From positions 186,001 to 250,000 of the forward strand of contig NZ_JAMBPQ010000007.1 of the NCBI RefSeq assembly GCF_024206495.1: a DNA stretch of 64,000 bases, written 5' to 3'. This stretch comes from Paraburkholderia sp. CNPSo 3272 (lineage in GTDB: Bacteria; Pseudomonadota; Gammaproteobacteria; Burkholderiales; Burkholderiaceae). The notes below the pieces were generated by a model. That model was not told the DNA's origin. It was given only the letters and a program-made list of their open reading frames with translations, and searched no databases. Made by a program: the position numbers and the translations under genes. Positions 21,123-30,874 of this stretch are shown here, one piece after another (within the stretch, counting starts at the first letter, position 1; each line of letters begins with the position of its first letter).

Positions 21123-21159
21123 CATTTGAGGAACCGCATACCGACAGGAGGAGACTGAA

Positions 21160-22947
21160 ATGTACCAGGCGCCCACGAACGACATGCTGTTCGTCATGAA
21201 GGAACTTGCCGGCCTCGAAGAAATCGCCAAATTGCCGGGCGGCGAAGACGCCACGCCCGAAACGGTCGAAGCGGTGTTGCACGAAGCCGCGAAGCTGTGC
21301 GGCGAAGTGCTCGAGCCGCTGAACGCCGAAGGAGACCGCAATCCGAGCCGCTGGGAAAACGGCAACGTGCACGCCACGCCCGGTTTCACGGCGGCATTCC
21401 GGCAATACGTGGAAGGCGGCTGGCAAGGCGTGCAGCATCCTCAGGAATACGAAGGACAAGGTTTGCCGAAGCTCGTCGGCACGCCGTGCGTGGAAATGCT
21501 CAACGCGGCGAATCTCTCGTTCGCGCTGTGTCCGCTACTCACCGACGGCGCCATCGAAGCGCTCCTCACCGCCGGCAGCGAAGCGCAAAAGCAGCGCTTC
21601 GTGCCGAAGCTCATCTCCGGCGACTGGACCGGTACGATGAACCTCACCGAGCCGCAGGCGGGCTCCGATCTCGCCGCCGTGCGCACGCGCGCCGAGCCGC
21701 AAGGCGACGGCACGTACAAGGTGTTCGGTACGAAGATCTTCATCACGTGGGGCGAGCACGACATGGCGGAGAACATTGTCCATCTCGTGCTCGCGCGCAC
21801 GCCCACGGCGCCCGAAGGCGTGAAGGGCATCTCGCTGTTCATCGTGCCGAAGTTTCTCGTCAACGACGACGGCACGCTGGGCGCGCGCAACGACGTGCAC
21901 TGTGTGTCGATCGAACACAAGCTCGGCATCAAGGCGAGCCCGACCGCCGTGCTGCAGTTCGGCGACCATGGCGGCGCGATTGGCCAGTTGATCGGCGAAG
22001 AGAATCGCGGCCTCGAATACATGTTCATCATGATGAACGCGGCGCGTTTCGCCGTGGGCATGCAGGGCGTGGCCATCTCCGATCGCGCCTACCAGAAGGC
22101 GCTCGCCTATGCGAAGGAGCGCGTGCAGAGCCGCCCGGTGGACGGATCCGCGAAAGCGGCGGTGAGCATCATCCATCACCCCGACGTGCGCCGCATGCTC
22201 GCCACGATGCGTGCGCTCACCGAAGCCGCGCGTGCGCTGGCTTATGTGGCGGCGGGCGAGAGCGACCGCGCGCATGGCGACCCCGACGAGGCGGCCCGTG
22301 CGCGGCATCAGGCGCGCTACGAGTATCTCGTGCCGATCGTGAAGGGCTGGAGCACCGAACTGGCGCTCGAAGTGACGAGCCTCGGCGTGCAGGTGCATGG
22401 CGGCATGGGCTTCATCGAGGAAACGGGCGCGGCGCAGTTCTACCGTGACGCGCGCATTCTGCCGATCTACGAGGGCACGACGGCGATCCAGGCGAACGAT
22501 CTCATCGGACGCAAGACGTTGCGCGACGGCGGTGCGGCGGCAAAGGCGCTGCTTGCCGATATCGCGCAGACCGTCGACGCGCTGGCCGCGCAACAAGGCG
22601 CGGCGTTCGAGTCGATGTGCAAGCATCTCGCGCTCGGCAAAGAGGCACTGGCGTCGGCCGTGGACTTCGTGCTCGCGAAGGCGAAAAGCGATCCGAACGC
22701 GGTGTTCGCGGGCAGCGTGCCGTATCTGGAGCTGGCGGGCATCGTGCTGGGTGGCTGGCAGATGGCGCGCGCGATGCTCGCCTCGCAGCGTCTCATGCAG
22801 GAGGACCCGAAGTTTCATGGCGCGAAGATCGCCACGGCGCAGTTCTTCGCGCAACACGTCTTGCCGCAGGCGGTGGCGCTCGAAGCGGCGATCGTCAGCG
22901 CAAACGGCAGCGAGGGCGTGCTGGCGCTGGGGGAGGATCAGTTCTGA
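21160..22947 (+). CDS. Acyl-CoA dehydrogenase with C-terminal extension (DmdC/FadE-like)
   Basis: A 595-residue flavoprotein. The standard dehydrogenase core holds MNLTEPQAGSDLAAVRTRA, KIFITWGEHDMAENIVHLVLAR, the catalytic-base region near YEGTTAIQANDLIGRKTL and GGMGFIEETGAAQFYRDARILP. About 120 extra C-terminal residues form the acetyl-CoA dehydrogenase C-terminal-like domain. Length and N-terminus resemble 3-methylmercaptopropionyl-CoA dehydrogenase (DmdC) and broad-range FadE enzymes; the substrate is not determinable. Its electrons would pass to EtfBA encoded just upstream. Confidence 0.9.
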   Translation: MYQAPTNDMLFVMKELAGLEEIAKLPGGEDATPETVEAVLHEAAKLCGEVLEPLNAEGDRNPSRWENGNVHATPGFTAAFRQYVEGGWQGVQHPQEYEGQGLPKLVGTPCVEMLNAANLSFALCPLLTDGAIEALLTAGSEAQKQRFVPKLISGDWTGTMNLTEPQAGSDLAAVRTRAEPQGDGTYKVFGTKIFITWGEHDMAENIVHLVLARTPTAPEGVKGISLFIVPKFLVNDDGTLGARNDVHCVSIEHKLGIKASPTAVLQFGDHGGAIGQLIGEENRGLEYMFIMMNAARFAVGMQGVAISDRAYQKALAYAKERVQSRPVDGSAKAAVSIIHHPDVRRMLATMRALTEAARALAYVAAGESDRAHGDPDEAARARHQARYEYLVPIVKGWSTELALEVTSLGVQVHGGMGFIEETGAAQFYRDARILPIYEGTTAIQANDLIGRKTLRDGGAAAKALLADIAQTVDALAAQQGAAFESMCKHLALGKEALASAVDFVLAKAKSDPNAVFAGSVPYLELAGIVLGGWQMARAMLASQRLMQEDPKFHGAKIATAQFFAQHVLPQAVALEAAIVSANGSEGVLALGEDQF

Positions 22948-22979
22948 CGCCGCCGCGCGCGAGTCAAGGCGAGAAATGA

Positions 22980-23006
22980 AACACGGCGCCCTGGAGGCGC
23001 CGTGTT
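22980..23006. terminator. Bidirectional terminator between acyl-CoA dehydrogenase and dadA
   Basis: AACACGGCGCC and GGCGCCGTGTT pair perfectly around CTGGA between two convergent genes. Confidence 0.8.
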
Positions 23007-23028
23007 CGTTCACGCAGCGTGACTAGCT

Positions 23029-24315
23029 TCAGGCGTATGCCGGGCGATGCGAGCCCTGCGTGTCGCCGAGATAGCGGTGCACCGAAAGATCGTCGGCGCG
23101 GATGGCGGGTTGCTTGCCCGAGATCAGGTCGGCGAGCAACTGGCCCGAGCCGCACGACATCGTCCAGCCGAGCGTGCCGTGACCCGTGTTCAGGAACAGG
23201 TTCGAGATCGGCGTGCGGCCGACGACCGGGGTGCCGTCCGGCGTCATCGGGCGCAGGCCGGTCCAGAAGGTGGCCTTCGTCGTGTCGCCGCCGCCCGGGA
23301 ACAGGTCGTTGACGCACATTTCGAGCGTTTCGCGGCGCGCTTGCTTGAGCGTCTTGTCGAAGCCGACGATCTCGGCCATGCCGCCCACGCGGATGCGGTC
23401 GTCAAAACGCGTGATCGCGATCTTGTAGGTTTCGTCGAGCACGGTCGAAACCGGCGCGGCACTCGCTTTCACGATCGGCGCGGTGATCGAATAGCCCTTG
23501 AGCGGATAGACCGGAATCTTCATGAGGCCTGCGAGCATCTTCGTCGAGAAGGAGCCGAGTGCGACCACGAACGAATCAGCACGCACCAACTCGCTGCCGC
23601 ATTGCACGCCCGCGACACGGTCACCTTGCATGGCGAGGCCGTCGATCGGCGTGTTGTAGCGGAATTTCACGCCCAGCTGTTCGGCCATCGCGGCAAGACG
23701 CGTGGTGAACAGCTGGCAGTCGCCGGTTTCGTCGCCGGGCAGACGCAGCCCGCCCGTGAGCTTGCCCGACACCGCGGCGAGCGCGGGTTCGGCGCGGCCG
23801 AGTTCGGCGGCAGTGAGCAGTTCGTACGGGACGTTCGCGTCTTCGAGCACAGCGATGTCCTTCGCCGCGCCTTCAAACTGCTGCTGGGTGCGGAACACCT
23901 GGAGCGTGCCGCCCGTGCGGCCTTCATACTGAATGCCGGTGTCGGCGCGCAGCGCCTGCAGACAGTCGCGGCTGTACTCGGCGAGGCGCACCATGCGGCC
24001 CTTGTTGAGCGCGTAGCGTTCGGGCGTGCAGTTCTGCAGCATCTGCCACATCCACTGCAGCTGGAATTTGGTGCCGTCCAGACGAATGGCGAGCGGCGCG
24101 TGCTTCTCGAACATCCACTTGATCGCCTTGAGCGGGACGCCAGGTGCTGCCCACGGCGCGGCGTAGCCCGGCGAAATCTGGCCGGCGTTGGCAAAACTGG
24201 TTTCGAGCGCGGGACCGGCCTCGCGGTCGATCACCGTGACTTCGTGGCCCGCGCGGGCGAGATACCAGGCGCTGGCCACCCCGACCACACCACTGCCCAA
24301 CACGACGACTCGCAT
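23029..24315 (-). CDS. dadA: D-amino acid dehydrogenase small subunit
   Basis: A 428-residue FAD-dependent oxidoreductase of the DAO family, starting [20 protein letters not shown] with a GxGxxG dinucleotide motif. PLKGYSIT and [21 protein letters not shown] are DadA segments. It deaminates D-amino acids such as D-alanine and passes electrons to the respiratory chain. It is divergent from an Lrp-family gene, and Lrp-type control of dadA is common. Confidence 0.93.
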   Translation of the reverse strand: MRVVVLGSGVVGVASAWYLARAGHEVTVIDREAGPALETSFANAGQISPGYAAPWAAPGVPLKAIKWMFEKHAPLAIRLDGTKFQLQWMWQMLQNCTPERYALNKGRMVRLAEYSRDCLQALRADTGIQYEGRTGGTLQVFRTQQQFEGAAKDIAVLEDANVPYELLTAAELGRAEPALAAVSGKLTGGLRLPGDETGDCQLFTTRLAAMAEQLGVKFRYNTPIDGLAMQGDRVAGVQCGSELVRADSFVVALGSFSTKMLAGLMKIPVYPLKGYSITAPIVKASAAPVSTVLDETYKIAITRFDDRIRVGGMAEIVGFDKTLKQARRETLEMCVNDLFPGGGDTTKATFWTGLRPMTPDGTPVVGRTPISNLFLNTGHGTLGWTMSCGSGQLLADLISGKQPAIRADDLSVHRYLGDTQGSHRPAYA

Positions 24316-24492
24316 AGCTGCTCCATAGAGATTCGTTGAGCTACGCCGCGTTGCCCGGACCCTGGAAGCGGATGTTGTGGCACCCATAGGGGAGAAGGCA
24401 TGAAAATTCGGCTATAGCCAGTATTTGTAGCTATGCTATTGTTGTACGTCCAGGTTTTGTTATCGTATTTTTCGGATTTTCGGGAAGAAATC
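24316..24492. promoter_or_regulatory. Divergent control region of dadA and the Lrp-family regulator
   Basis: A 177-base gap between divergent starts. An AT-rich stretch at about 24400-24480 holds imperfect inverted repeats (GGCTATAGCC at 24411-24420 and GTAGCTATGCTA nearby), which could be regulator sites. No convincing -35/-10 pair could be fixed by eye. Confidence 0.4.
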
Positions 24493-24981
24493 ATGAGAAC
24501 GCAGCGCCAACCGGTCCGCGCGCTCGACCGGCTCGATCACCGCATCCTGAAGCTGCTTCAGGAGGACGGCCGCATGGCGATGAAGGACCTCGCGGAGCAG
24601 GTCGGGCTCTCGGTCACACCGTGCATCGAGCGCGTCAAACGCATGGAGCGCGACGGCGTGATCACGGGCTACTTCGCGCGCGTGAATCCCTCGGTGCTGG
24701 GTGCGGCGCTGCTCGTGTTCGTGGAGATCACGCTCGACCACAAGAGCGGCAACATGTTCGACCAGTTCCGCCGCGAGGTGCAGAAGATTCCCGAAGTGCT
24801 CGAATGCCACCTCGTCTCCGGCGACTTCGACTATCTCATCAAGGCGCGCATTGGCGAGATGGCCGACTACCGCAAGCTGCTCGGCGACATCCTGCTGCAA
24901 CTGCCGGGCGCTGTGCAGTCGAAGAGCTACGTGGTGATGGAAGAGATCAAGGAGACGCTGACCATCGCCGTGGGTGAATGA
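24493..24981 (+). CDS. Lrp/AsnC-family transcriptional regulator
   Basis: A 162-residue protein: N-terminal winged helix (LDRLDHRILKLLQEDGRM, then LAEQVGLSVTPCIERVKRME) and a C-terminal RAM effector domain. The residues around the helix-turn-helix match true Lrp/DadR rather than AsnC. GGGAAG lies just before ATG 24493. Divergence from dadA suggests it activates dadA in response to alanine or leucine. It ends before the palindrome at 25031. Confidence 0.92.
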   Translation: MRTQRQPVRALDRLDHRILKLLQEDGRMAMKDLAEQVGLSVTPCIERVKRMERDGVITGYFARVNPSVLGAALLVFVEITLDHKSGNMFDQFRREVQKIPEVLECHLVSGDFDYLIKARIGEMADYRKLLGDILLQLPGAVQSKSYVVMEEIKETLTIAVGE

Positions 24982-25030
24982 CCTGGCTCACTGCGGCGGC
25001 TGAAAGCACCCCGTTTTTAGGACTCGACAA

Positions 25031-25076
25031 CGCGGATCGATACTGTATATTTATACAGTATCGATCCGCGTTTTTT
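25031..25076. terminator. 40-base perfect palindrome with T6 tail; terminator overlapping a LexA-type box
   Basis: CGCGGATCGATACTGTATA and its exact complement are separated by TT (25031-25070) and followed by TTTTTT. As RNA this is a very stable 19-base-pair hairpin with a U tail, a fitting terminator for the Lrp gene. Its centre is a near-consensus SOS box, listed separately. Confidence 0.7.
25041..25060 (+). promoter_or_regulatory. Putative LexA (SOS) box upstream of the radical SAM gene
   Basis: TACTGTATATTTATACAGTA matches the classic LexA operator (TACTG-N10-CAGTA, CTGT-N8-ACAG) with perfect symmetry in the arms. A possible promoter overlaps it: TCGACA (25024-25029), a 16-base spacer, and TATATT (25046-25051). 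The box ends 50 bases before the GTG start at 25111. LexA binding is inferred. Confidence 0.7.
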
Positions 25077-25110
25077 ATGTCCGCGTTTTCTTGCCTATTT
25101 CGCTTAAGCC

Positions 25111-26265
25111 GTGACCGACTCCCATCACCCCGATCCCGACGCCTGGTATCCCGTTGCGCCGCCCACGGCGCGCAAGGGGCGCGGGGCGGTCACGAACCTG
25201 CAAGGGCGCTACGAAGTCGACCAGCGCGAAGCGTTCGATGACGGCTGGCAGCAGGCGGGTGTCGGCGGGGAGCGCGATGGCGAAGGCGATGAAACCGGCG
25301 AGCCCAGGCTGCGCACCGAAGTCTTTGAAGAGCGCGCGAAAAGCATCCTCACGCGCAACCAGTCGCCGGACATTCCGTTCAACGTCTCGCTCAATCCTTA
25401 CCGCGGCTGCGAACATGGCTGCATCTATTGCTTCGCGCGGCCCACGCACAGCTATCTCGGTCTGTCGCCAGGGCTGGATTTCGAGAGCCGCATCTACGCG
25501 AAGGTCAATGCGGCGGAATTGCTTGCGCGGGAAATCGCGAAGCCGTCGTACGAGCCCGAGCCGATTGCGCTGGGCGTGAATACCGACGCCTGGCAACCAG
25601 TGGAGCGCGAGATGCGCATCACGCGCCGCGTGGTCGAAGTGCTGGCGGAACGGCAGCATCCGTTCGCGGCCATCACGAAATCCTCGCTGATCGAGCGCGA
25701 TCTCGACCTCCTCGCGCCGATGGCAGCGCGCCAGCAGTTCATGGCGGCGATCACGATCACCACGCTCGACGCCGATATCGCCCGCACGCTCGAACCGCGT
25801 GCGGCGACGCCCGCGCGGCGGCTACGCACCATCCGCACGCTGGCCGAAGCCGGCGTGCCGGTGGGCGTGAGCATCGCACCGGTGATTCCGTTCGTGACCG
25901 AGCCCGACATGGAGCGCGTGCTCGAAGCCTGCGCCGAGGCCGGTGCGACAAGCGCGAGCTACATCGTGCTGCGTCTACCATGGGAGGTCGCGCCGCTGTT
26001 CCAGGACTGGCTGGCGGCGCACTTCCCGCAGCGCGCCGAGCGCGTGATGAGCCGCGTGCGCGACATGCGCGGCGGCAAGGATTACGAGTCGGCGTTTTCG
26101 CAGCGCATGAAGGGCACGGGGCTTTGGGCCGACCTGCTCAAGCAGCGCTTTCATAATGCCGCGCGGCGCCTCGGGCTCAACGAGCGGCGCCACGGCATTC
26201 TGGATATGTCGGCGTTCGTGCAGTCGAAGGCCGTGCGCGAAAAGCCGCAGCTCGACCTGTTCTGA
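25111..26265 (+). CDS. PA0069-family radical SAM protein (SplB-like)
   Basis: A 384-residue radical SAM enzyme. The cluster-binding CxxxCxxC lies in NPYRGCEHGCIYCFARPTH near residues 95-105; the surrounding YRGCEHGC and Y(L)GLSPGLDFE segments are those of the PA0069/spore-photoproduct-lyase-like group. The reaction is unproven. A DNA-lesion role would fit the LexA-type box 50 bases upstream. The start is GTG 25111, since the frame has stops close upstream. Confidence 0.85.
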   Translation: MTDSHHPDPDAWYPVAPPTARKGRGAVTNLQGRYEVDQREAFDDGWQQAGVGGERDGEGDETGEPRLRTEVFEERAKSILTRNQSPDIPFNVSLNPYRGCEHGCIYCFARPTHSYLGLSPGLDFESRIYAKVNAAELLAREIAKPSYEPEPIALGVNTDAWQPVEREMRITRRVVEVLAERQHPFAAITKSSLIERDLDLLAPMAARQQFMAAITITTLDADIARTLEPRAATPARRLRTIRTLAEAGVPVGVSIAPVIPFVTEPDMERVLEACAEAGATSASYIVLRLPWEVAPLFQDWLAAHFPQRAERVMSRVRDMRGGKDYESAFSQRMKGTGLWADLLKQRFHNAARRLGLNERRHGILDMSAFVQSKAVREKPQLDLF

Positions 26266-26281
26266 GCCGTTACCGTGCGAT

Positions 26282-26755
26282 TTACTGCGAGAGCGCCTTC
26301 GCGGCTTCGACCTGCGACTCGAAGTACGTTTGAAACGAGAGCGCGAGTCCCGTCATCAGCAGGAATGCGCCTATCAGGAGCGAGAAGATCACGACGAAGA
26401 TCACCGTCCAGCCCGAGCGGCTCGTGCGGCCTTGCTCCACGAACGCGGCGTTGAACTGCTCGTCCCATTTGGCGTCGGGGCGTAGCCCGTAGACGATCGC
26501 CGCGAGGAACGCCGAGAAGACCGACAATGCGCCAATCACGGCGAGCACCCAGCCGGGAATCGAGGCGCGCTCGGTGGCGACGAGCAGCATTACGCCCGGA
26601 ATGCCGATGAGCGTGCCGAACAAATGCGCCCAGCCCCACACGTCGCGTGGGCCGTACAGATAGAAGCGGTGTGCGCCGAGGCTGCCAAACAGGAAGGCGA
26701 GGGCGGCGGTGAGCGTCTTGGAGCGAAAGCGTGCGAGGTTCTTGTCGTTGGGCAT
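26282..26755 (-). CDS. TM2-domain membrane protein
   Basis: A 157-residue protein with [22 protein letters not shown] at residues 13-34, the TM2 signature (hydrophobic helix, GxxGxHRFYLG-like turn). Three further hydrophobic segments follow. Function unknown; TM2 proteins are small inner-membrane proteins. ATG 26755 places the TM2 helix near the N-terminus as usual. Confidence 0.75.
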   Translation of the reverse strand: MPNDKNLARFRSKTLTAALAFLFGSLGAHRFYLYGPRDVWGWAHLFGTLIGIPGVMLLVATERASIPGWVLAVIGALSVFSAFLAAIVYGLRPDAKWDEQFNAAFVEQGRTSRSGWTVIFVVIFSLLIGAFLLMTGLALSFQTYFESQVEAAKALSQ

Positions 26756-26906
26756 GGGCTCGGGCGAAACGTGGGCGTTCGGCCGCCATGGGCGCATCAC
26801 GTCGAACGCACACGGGCCGCCGGGCATTGTATGCCGCTCGCCGCGCTTGCAGCACAAGCGCGCTTATGCCCGGCACCATGGCTGCAGCTTCAAGATGGCT
26901 GTCGCG

Positions 26907-28100
26907 TCACGGGTTCGTGTAGGTCACGCGATAAATCGCGCCCGCATAGTCGTCGCTGACGAGGAGCGAGCCGTCGGGCAGCGTGAGTACGTCGGCGGGG
27001 CGGCCCCATTGGGTCTCGTCGGAGTTGAGCCAGCCCTGCGCGAATACGTCCTGGCGCGCGTTCGTGCCGTCGGGGTTGGCGCTCACGCGCACCACGCGAT
27101 AGCCGACCTTCTTGCTGCGGTTCCACGAACCGTGCTCGGCGATAAAAATGCTGTTCTTATAGTCGGCCGGGAACATCGATCCGGTATAGAAGCGCATGCC
27201 GAGCGACGCCACGTGCGCGCCGAGTTTGAGGGCCGGCGGCGTAAAGCCGCTGCACGGATGACCTGCGCCGAACTCGGGGTCGGCGACATTGCCGCCGTGG
27301 CAATACGGAAAGCCGAAGTCCTCGCCCACGTGCGCGAGGCGGTTCAGTTTGTCGTCGGGGATGTCGTCGCCGAGCATGTCGCGGCCGTTGTCGGTGAACC
27401 AGAGTTCGTGCGTCTGCGGATGCCACGCGAAGCCGACCGTGTTGCGCACGCCGCGAGCGATGGTCTCGTAGTGCGAGCCGTCCGGGTCCATACGCCCGAT
27501 CATCGCAAAATGCACGCGCTGCGGGTCGCTGGCGGGCAGGCAGACGTTGCATGGCGCGCCCTGCGGCACGTAGAGCTTGCCGTCGGGGCCGAAGGCGATG
27601 AATTTCCAGCCGTGGTGGCGCTCGGAGGGCAGCGAATCCGTGACGACGACGGCTTTGGGCGGATCATCGAGATGACGGTCGATCTCATCGAGCCGCACGA
27701 TCGACGACACCGCCGAAACGTACAGTGCGCCGTTGCGCCAGGCCACGCCCACCGGCATCGACAGTCCCGAGGCCACGATATGGCGCTTGGCGGCTTTGCC
27801 GTCCTTGAGTTCGAGCGCGTAGACATCGCCGCCTATACTCCCCACATACAGGAGGGTGCCGTTGCCCGACAGCGTCATTTCGCGCGCGCCGGGTACGTCG
27901 GCGCAAAGCACCTCGATGTGGAAGCCCGGCGGCAGCTTGATGCGGTCGATGGGAAGCGCCGCGTGAGCGTACGGCGCCGCGAGCAGGGCGGCGGCAACGG
28001 CGAACCACGCCGCTGTGAAGCGTCTGGCCGATGCGCGAGACACCGGAAAACGGGAGCCGCCGCCCACGCCGCCGCTACAACCGCGACGCAGCCATTGCAT
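26907..28100 (-). CDS. Sorbosone dehydrogenase-like PQQ-family beta-propeller protein
   Basis: About 397 residues with an N-terminal signal sequence (hydrophobic run ending AAPYAHAA) and a six-bladed propeller of the glucose/sorbosone dehydrogenase family: [48 protein letters not shown] and the ending [16 protein letters not shown]. Such proteins are periplasmic sugar dehydrogenases that may use PQQ. The start is uncertain: ATG 28100 has no good ribosome site, and the frame is open to 28205. Confidence 0.8.
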   Translation of the reverse strand: MQWLRRGCSGGVGGGSRFPVSRASARRFTAAWFAVAAALLAAPYAHAALPIDRIKLPPGFHIEVLCADVPGAREMTLSGNGTLLYVGSIGGDVYALELKDGKAAKRHIVASGLSMPVGVAWRNGALYVSAVSSIVRLDEIDRHLDDPPKAVVVTDSLPSERHHGWKFIAFGPDGKLYVPQGAPCNVCLPASDPQRVHFAMIGRMDPDGSHYETIARGVRNTVGFAWHPQTHELWFTDNGRDMLGDDIPDDKLNRLAHVGEDFGFPYCHGGNVADPEFGAGHPCSGFTPPALKLGAHVASLGMRFYTGSMFPADYKNSIFIAEHGSWNRSKKVGYRVVRVSANPDGTNARQDVFAQGWLNSDETQWGRPADVLTLPDGSLLVSDDYAGAIYRVTYTNP

Positions 28101-28220
28101 GAGTCGTCTGAAAGTCGCCACAATTCGCTCCAGGGCCCGCCCATCGTGGGCATGAGCCGCAGTTTGACCGCTGTATCTCGCCGCTTTGCGCGCGCTGGCG
28201 CGCAATTTCCCGTTAAGTGT

Positions 28221-28249
28221 TTGTTATGCCTCCGGTTTCGGGCTATAAT
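28221..28249 (+). promoter_or_regulatory. Sigma-70 promoter for rpsP-rimM-trmD-rplS
   Basis: TTGTTA (28221-28226), a 17-base spacer and TATAAT (28244-28249), 46 bases before the rpsP start. This is the best sigma-70 promoter seen in the window. Confidence 0.75.
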
Positions 28250-28295
28250 CGCATGTTTCAGTAGTCCCGAACCCCCGGTTTTCAAGGATTTTAGT

Positions 28296-28559
28296 ATGGT
28301 CATCATCCGTCTGGCACGCGGCGGCTCGAAGAAGCGCCCGTTCTACAACATCGTCGCAACCGACTCGCGCAACCGTCGCGACGGCCGTTTCATCGAGCGC
28401 GTGGGCTTCTACAACCCGGTCGCTACGAAGGGTGAAACGCTGCGTATCGCTCAAGATCGCGTGACGTACTGGAAGGAAAACGGCGCGCAAATGTCGCCGG
28501 CCGTCGAGCGCCTCGTGAAGGAAGCGCAAAAGACCGCCGCCGCTGCGCCGGCTGCTTAA
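28296..28559 (+). CDS. rpsP: 30S ribosomal protein S16
   Basis: An 87-residue protein starting [20 protein letters not shown], the invariant S16 N-terminus; [10 protein letters not shown] is the second signature. AAGGAT lies before ATG 28296. First gene of the rpsP-rimM-trmD-rplS operon. Confidence 0.98.
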   Translation: MVIIRLARGGSKKRPFYNIVATDSRNRRDGRFIERVGFYNPVATKGETLRIAQDRVTYWKENGAQMSPAVERLVKEAQKTAAAAPAA

Positions 28560-28656
28560 GTCTTTAAGCGTCTTTTCAGTCTGTTGTCCGTGTTTTGCCC
28601 GCGTACGCGCTGCATGATCCGCGTATGCAATATCAAGCTGGTCGCAAGGGGTGCCG

Positions 28657-29409
28657 ATGTCCGCGCATGACGCAAAATCTGCCGTAGAGGCGAACGACGC
28701 GTCGGAAAGCGGGGCGCCCGAAGTTGCGACTGGCGGCGCCGGCAAGGCTGCCGCCCGCGGCGCGCCGTCGTTTGGCGCGTTCGTGCGCAAACCTGCGCGC
28801 GAGAACGCCGCGAAAGCCGCGCCCGCAGGTGAGAGCCTACGCGCCGAAACCGAAGCGAGTTGGCCGGCCGACGCCGTTGAAGTCGGCGCCGTGATCGACG
28901 CCTATGGCCTCAAGGGCTGGCTGAAGATCGCGCCGCACGCGCAGGACGGCCGCGCGCTGCTTTCCGCTAAACGCTGGTGGCTCCTCAAGGGCCGCGAGGG
29001 TCAGGCGCATCGCGAGCGTCATTGCGCGGTGCGCGTGAGCGCCAAGGTTCATGGCGACAGCGTCGTCGGCCAGTTGGCGGGCCTGGACGACCGCGATGCC
29101 GCGCTGCTGTTGCGCGGCGCACGCGTGTACGTGAGCCGGGCCGACTTCCCGGCGCCTGCGGCCGATGAATATTACTGGGTCGACCTGATCGGGCTCGACG
29201 TCGCCAATGAGGCCGGCGTCGAGCTCGGCAAGGTTGCCGACCTGATCGACAATGGCGCGCAATCGGTGTTGCGTGTCACGTATGCGTCCACGGACAAGGA
29301 TGGCAAGCCGGCCAGCGGCGAGCGCCTGATCCCGTTTGTAGGCGTGTTCGTGAAGACGGTGGACCTGGCGGCGAAGCGTATCGTCGTCGACTGGGAAGCC
29401 GACTACTAA
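28657..29409 (+). CDS. rimM: 16S rRNA processing protein RimM with N-terminal extension
   Basis: A 250-residue protein. The RimM N-domain starts only at about residue 71 ([18 protein letters not shown]) and the PRC-barrel domain follows ([26 protein letters not shown]). RimM assists maturation of the 30S head. The first 70 residues are an Ala/Lys-rich, probably disordered extension absent from E. coli RimM (182 residues). ATG 28657 is placed after an AAGGGG site; GTG 28651 is the alternative. Confidence 0.93.
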   Translation: MSAHDAKSAVEANDASESGAPEVATGGAGKAAARGAPSFGAFVRKPARENAAKAAPAGESLRAETEASWPADAVEVGAVIDAYGLKGWLKIAPHAQDGRALLSAKRWWLLKGREGQAHRERHCAVRVSAKVHGDSVVGQLAGLDDRDAALLLRGARVYVSRADFPAPAADEYYWVDLIGLDVANEAGVELGKVADLIDNGAQSVLRVTYASTDKDGKPASGERLIPFVGVFVKTVDLAAKRIVVDWEADY

Positions 29410-29474
29410 GCAGCGGCAACGCTGCGGCAACCCCGCCGCGCGCCTTGATTCAATTTCGCTGAACGGAGAGAGCG

Positions 29475-30242
29475 ATGCAGTTCGATGTCGTCACGCTCTT
29501 TCCCGAGATGTTCCGCGCGCTGACCGACTGGGGTATTACTAGCCGGGCGGCGAAGCAGCAGCGTTACACGTTGCGCACGTGGAATCCGCGTGATTTCACG
29601 ACCGACAACTACCGTACGATCGACGACCGCCCCTACGGCGGCGGGCCCGGCATGGTCATGCTGGCGAGGCCGCTCGAAGCGGCGATCGACGCGGCAAAGG
29701 CCGCGCAGGCGCAAGCCGGCGTGAGCGCTCCGCGGGTGCTGCTGATGTCGCCGCAAGGCAAGCCGCTCACGCACGAACGCGTCATGCAGTTCGCGCAGGA
29801 GCCGGGTCTCGTGATGTTGTGCGGCCGCTACGAAGCGATCGACCAGCGTCTCGTCGACCGCTGCGTGGACGAAGAAGTGAGCCTCGGCGACTTCGTGCTC
29901 TCGGGGGGCGAATTGCCCGCGATGGCCTTGATGGACGCCGTGGTGCGCAACCTGCCGGGCGTGCTGGGCGATGCGCTTTCGGCGGTGCAGGACAGCTTCG
30001 TCGACGGTTTGCTCGACTGCCCGCATTACACGCGCCCCGAGGAATACGACGGCGTGCGCGTGCCCGATGTGCTGCTTGGCGGCCATCATGCGGAAATCGA
30101 GCAATGGCGTCGCCGCGAGGCGTTGCGCAACACGTGGAACAAGCGGCCCGATCTGATCGCGCGGGCCAGAAAGAACAAGATGTTGAGCCGGGCCGACGAG
30201 GCGTGGCTCGCTAGTCTCGCGAAGGGCTCGAACGAAGCGTAA
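29475..30242 (+). CDS. trmD: tRNA (guanine37-N1)-methyltransferase
   Basis: A 255-residue SPOUT methyltransferase beginning [20 protein letters not shown]. The SAM-binding deep knot is in [18 protein letters not shown] and [15 protein letters not shown]. It methylates G37 of tRNAs to prevent frameshifting. GGAGAG precedes the ATG. Confidence 0.97.
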   Translation: MQFDVVTLFPEMFRALTDWGITSRAAKQQRYTLRTWNPRDFTTDNYRTIDDRPYGGGPGMVMLARPLEAAIDAAKAAQAQAGVSAPRVLLMSPQGKPLTHERVMQFAQEPGLVMLCGRYEAIDQRLVDRCVDEEVSLGDFVLSGGELPAMALMDAVVRNLPGVLGDALSAVQDSFVDGLLDCPHYTRPEEYDGVRVPDVLLGGHHAEIEQWRRREALRNTWNKRPDLIARARKNKMLSRADEAWLASLAKGSNEA

Positions 30243-30392
30243 GGCTTCGGGCGTGCGCGACAAGGGGCGCAAAAGGCGGTGCCGCTTCATGCGTGAACGG
30301 CGCCAGTTGTGAATCCATCCTCTATCGGGGCCGTAGTGCAGCCAACCCTGCACAGGTACGAACGCCGACAAGATGGCATACGGAGTCAATCC

Positions 30393-30788
30393 ATGAATCT
30401 GATTGAAAAACTCGAGCAGGAAGAGATCCAGCGCGTGCTGGGCGAGAAGACCATCCCCGAATTCGCCCCCGGCGATACGGTGATCGTCAACGTGAACGTG
30501 GTTGAAGGTAACCGCAAGCGCGTTCAGGCATACGAAGGCGTCGTGATCGCGAAGCGTAACCGCGGCCTGAACTCGTCGTTCATCGTGCGCAAGATCTCGT
30601 CGGGCGAAGGCGTCGAGCGTACGTTCCAGACGTACTCGCCGCTGCTGGCCAGCATCGTGGTGAAGCGTCGCGGCGACGTGCGTCGCGCGAAGCTGTACTA
30701 CCTGCGCAACCTGTCGGGCAAGAAGGCACGTATCAAGGAAAAGCTGGTGTCGAAAGACCGCGCAGCTGCTCCGGCCGACCAGGCGTAA
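30393..30788 (+). CDS. rplS: 50S ribosomal protein L19
   Basis: A 131-residue protein starting [14 protein letters not shown], with [20 protein letters not shown] and the [15 protein letters not shown] signature. Last gene of the rpsP operon, 150 bases after trmD, closed by the terminator at 30803. Confidence 0.98.
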   Translation: MNLIEKLEQEEIQRVLGEKTIPEFAPGDTVIVNVNVVEGNRKRVQAYEGVVIAKRNRGLNSSFIVRKISSGEGVERTFQTYSPLLASIVVKRRGDVRRAKLYYLRNLSGKKARIKEKLVSKDRAAAPADQA

Positions 30789-30802
30789 AAGCTGTAAGAA
30801 AG

Positions 30803-30827
30803 AAGCACCCTTCGGGGTGCTTTTTTC
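30803..30827 (+). terminator. Terminator after rplS
   Basis: AAGCACCC-TTCG-GGGTGCTT with a UUCG tetraloop and a T-rich tail. Confidence 0.92.
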
Positions 30828-30874
30828 TTTTTGGCCGCAAAATAATCTCGTGTACATGTAATCCGAGACGCCCG

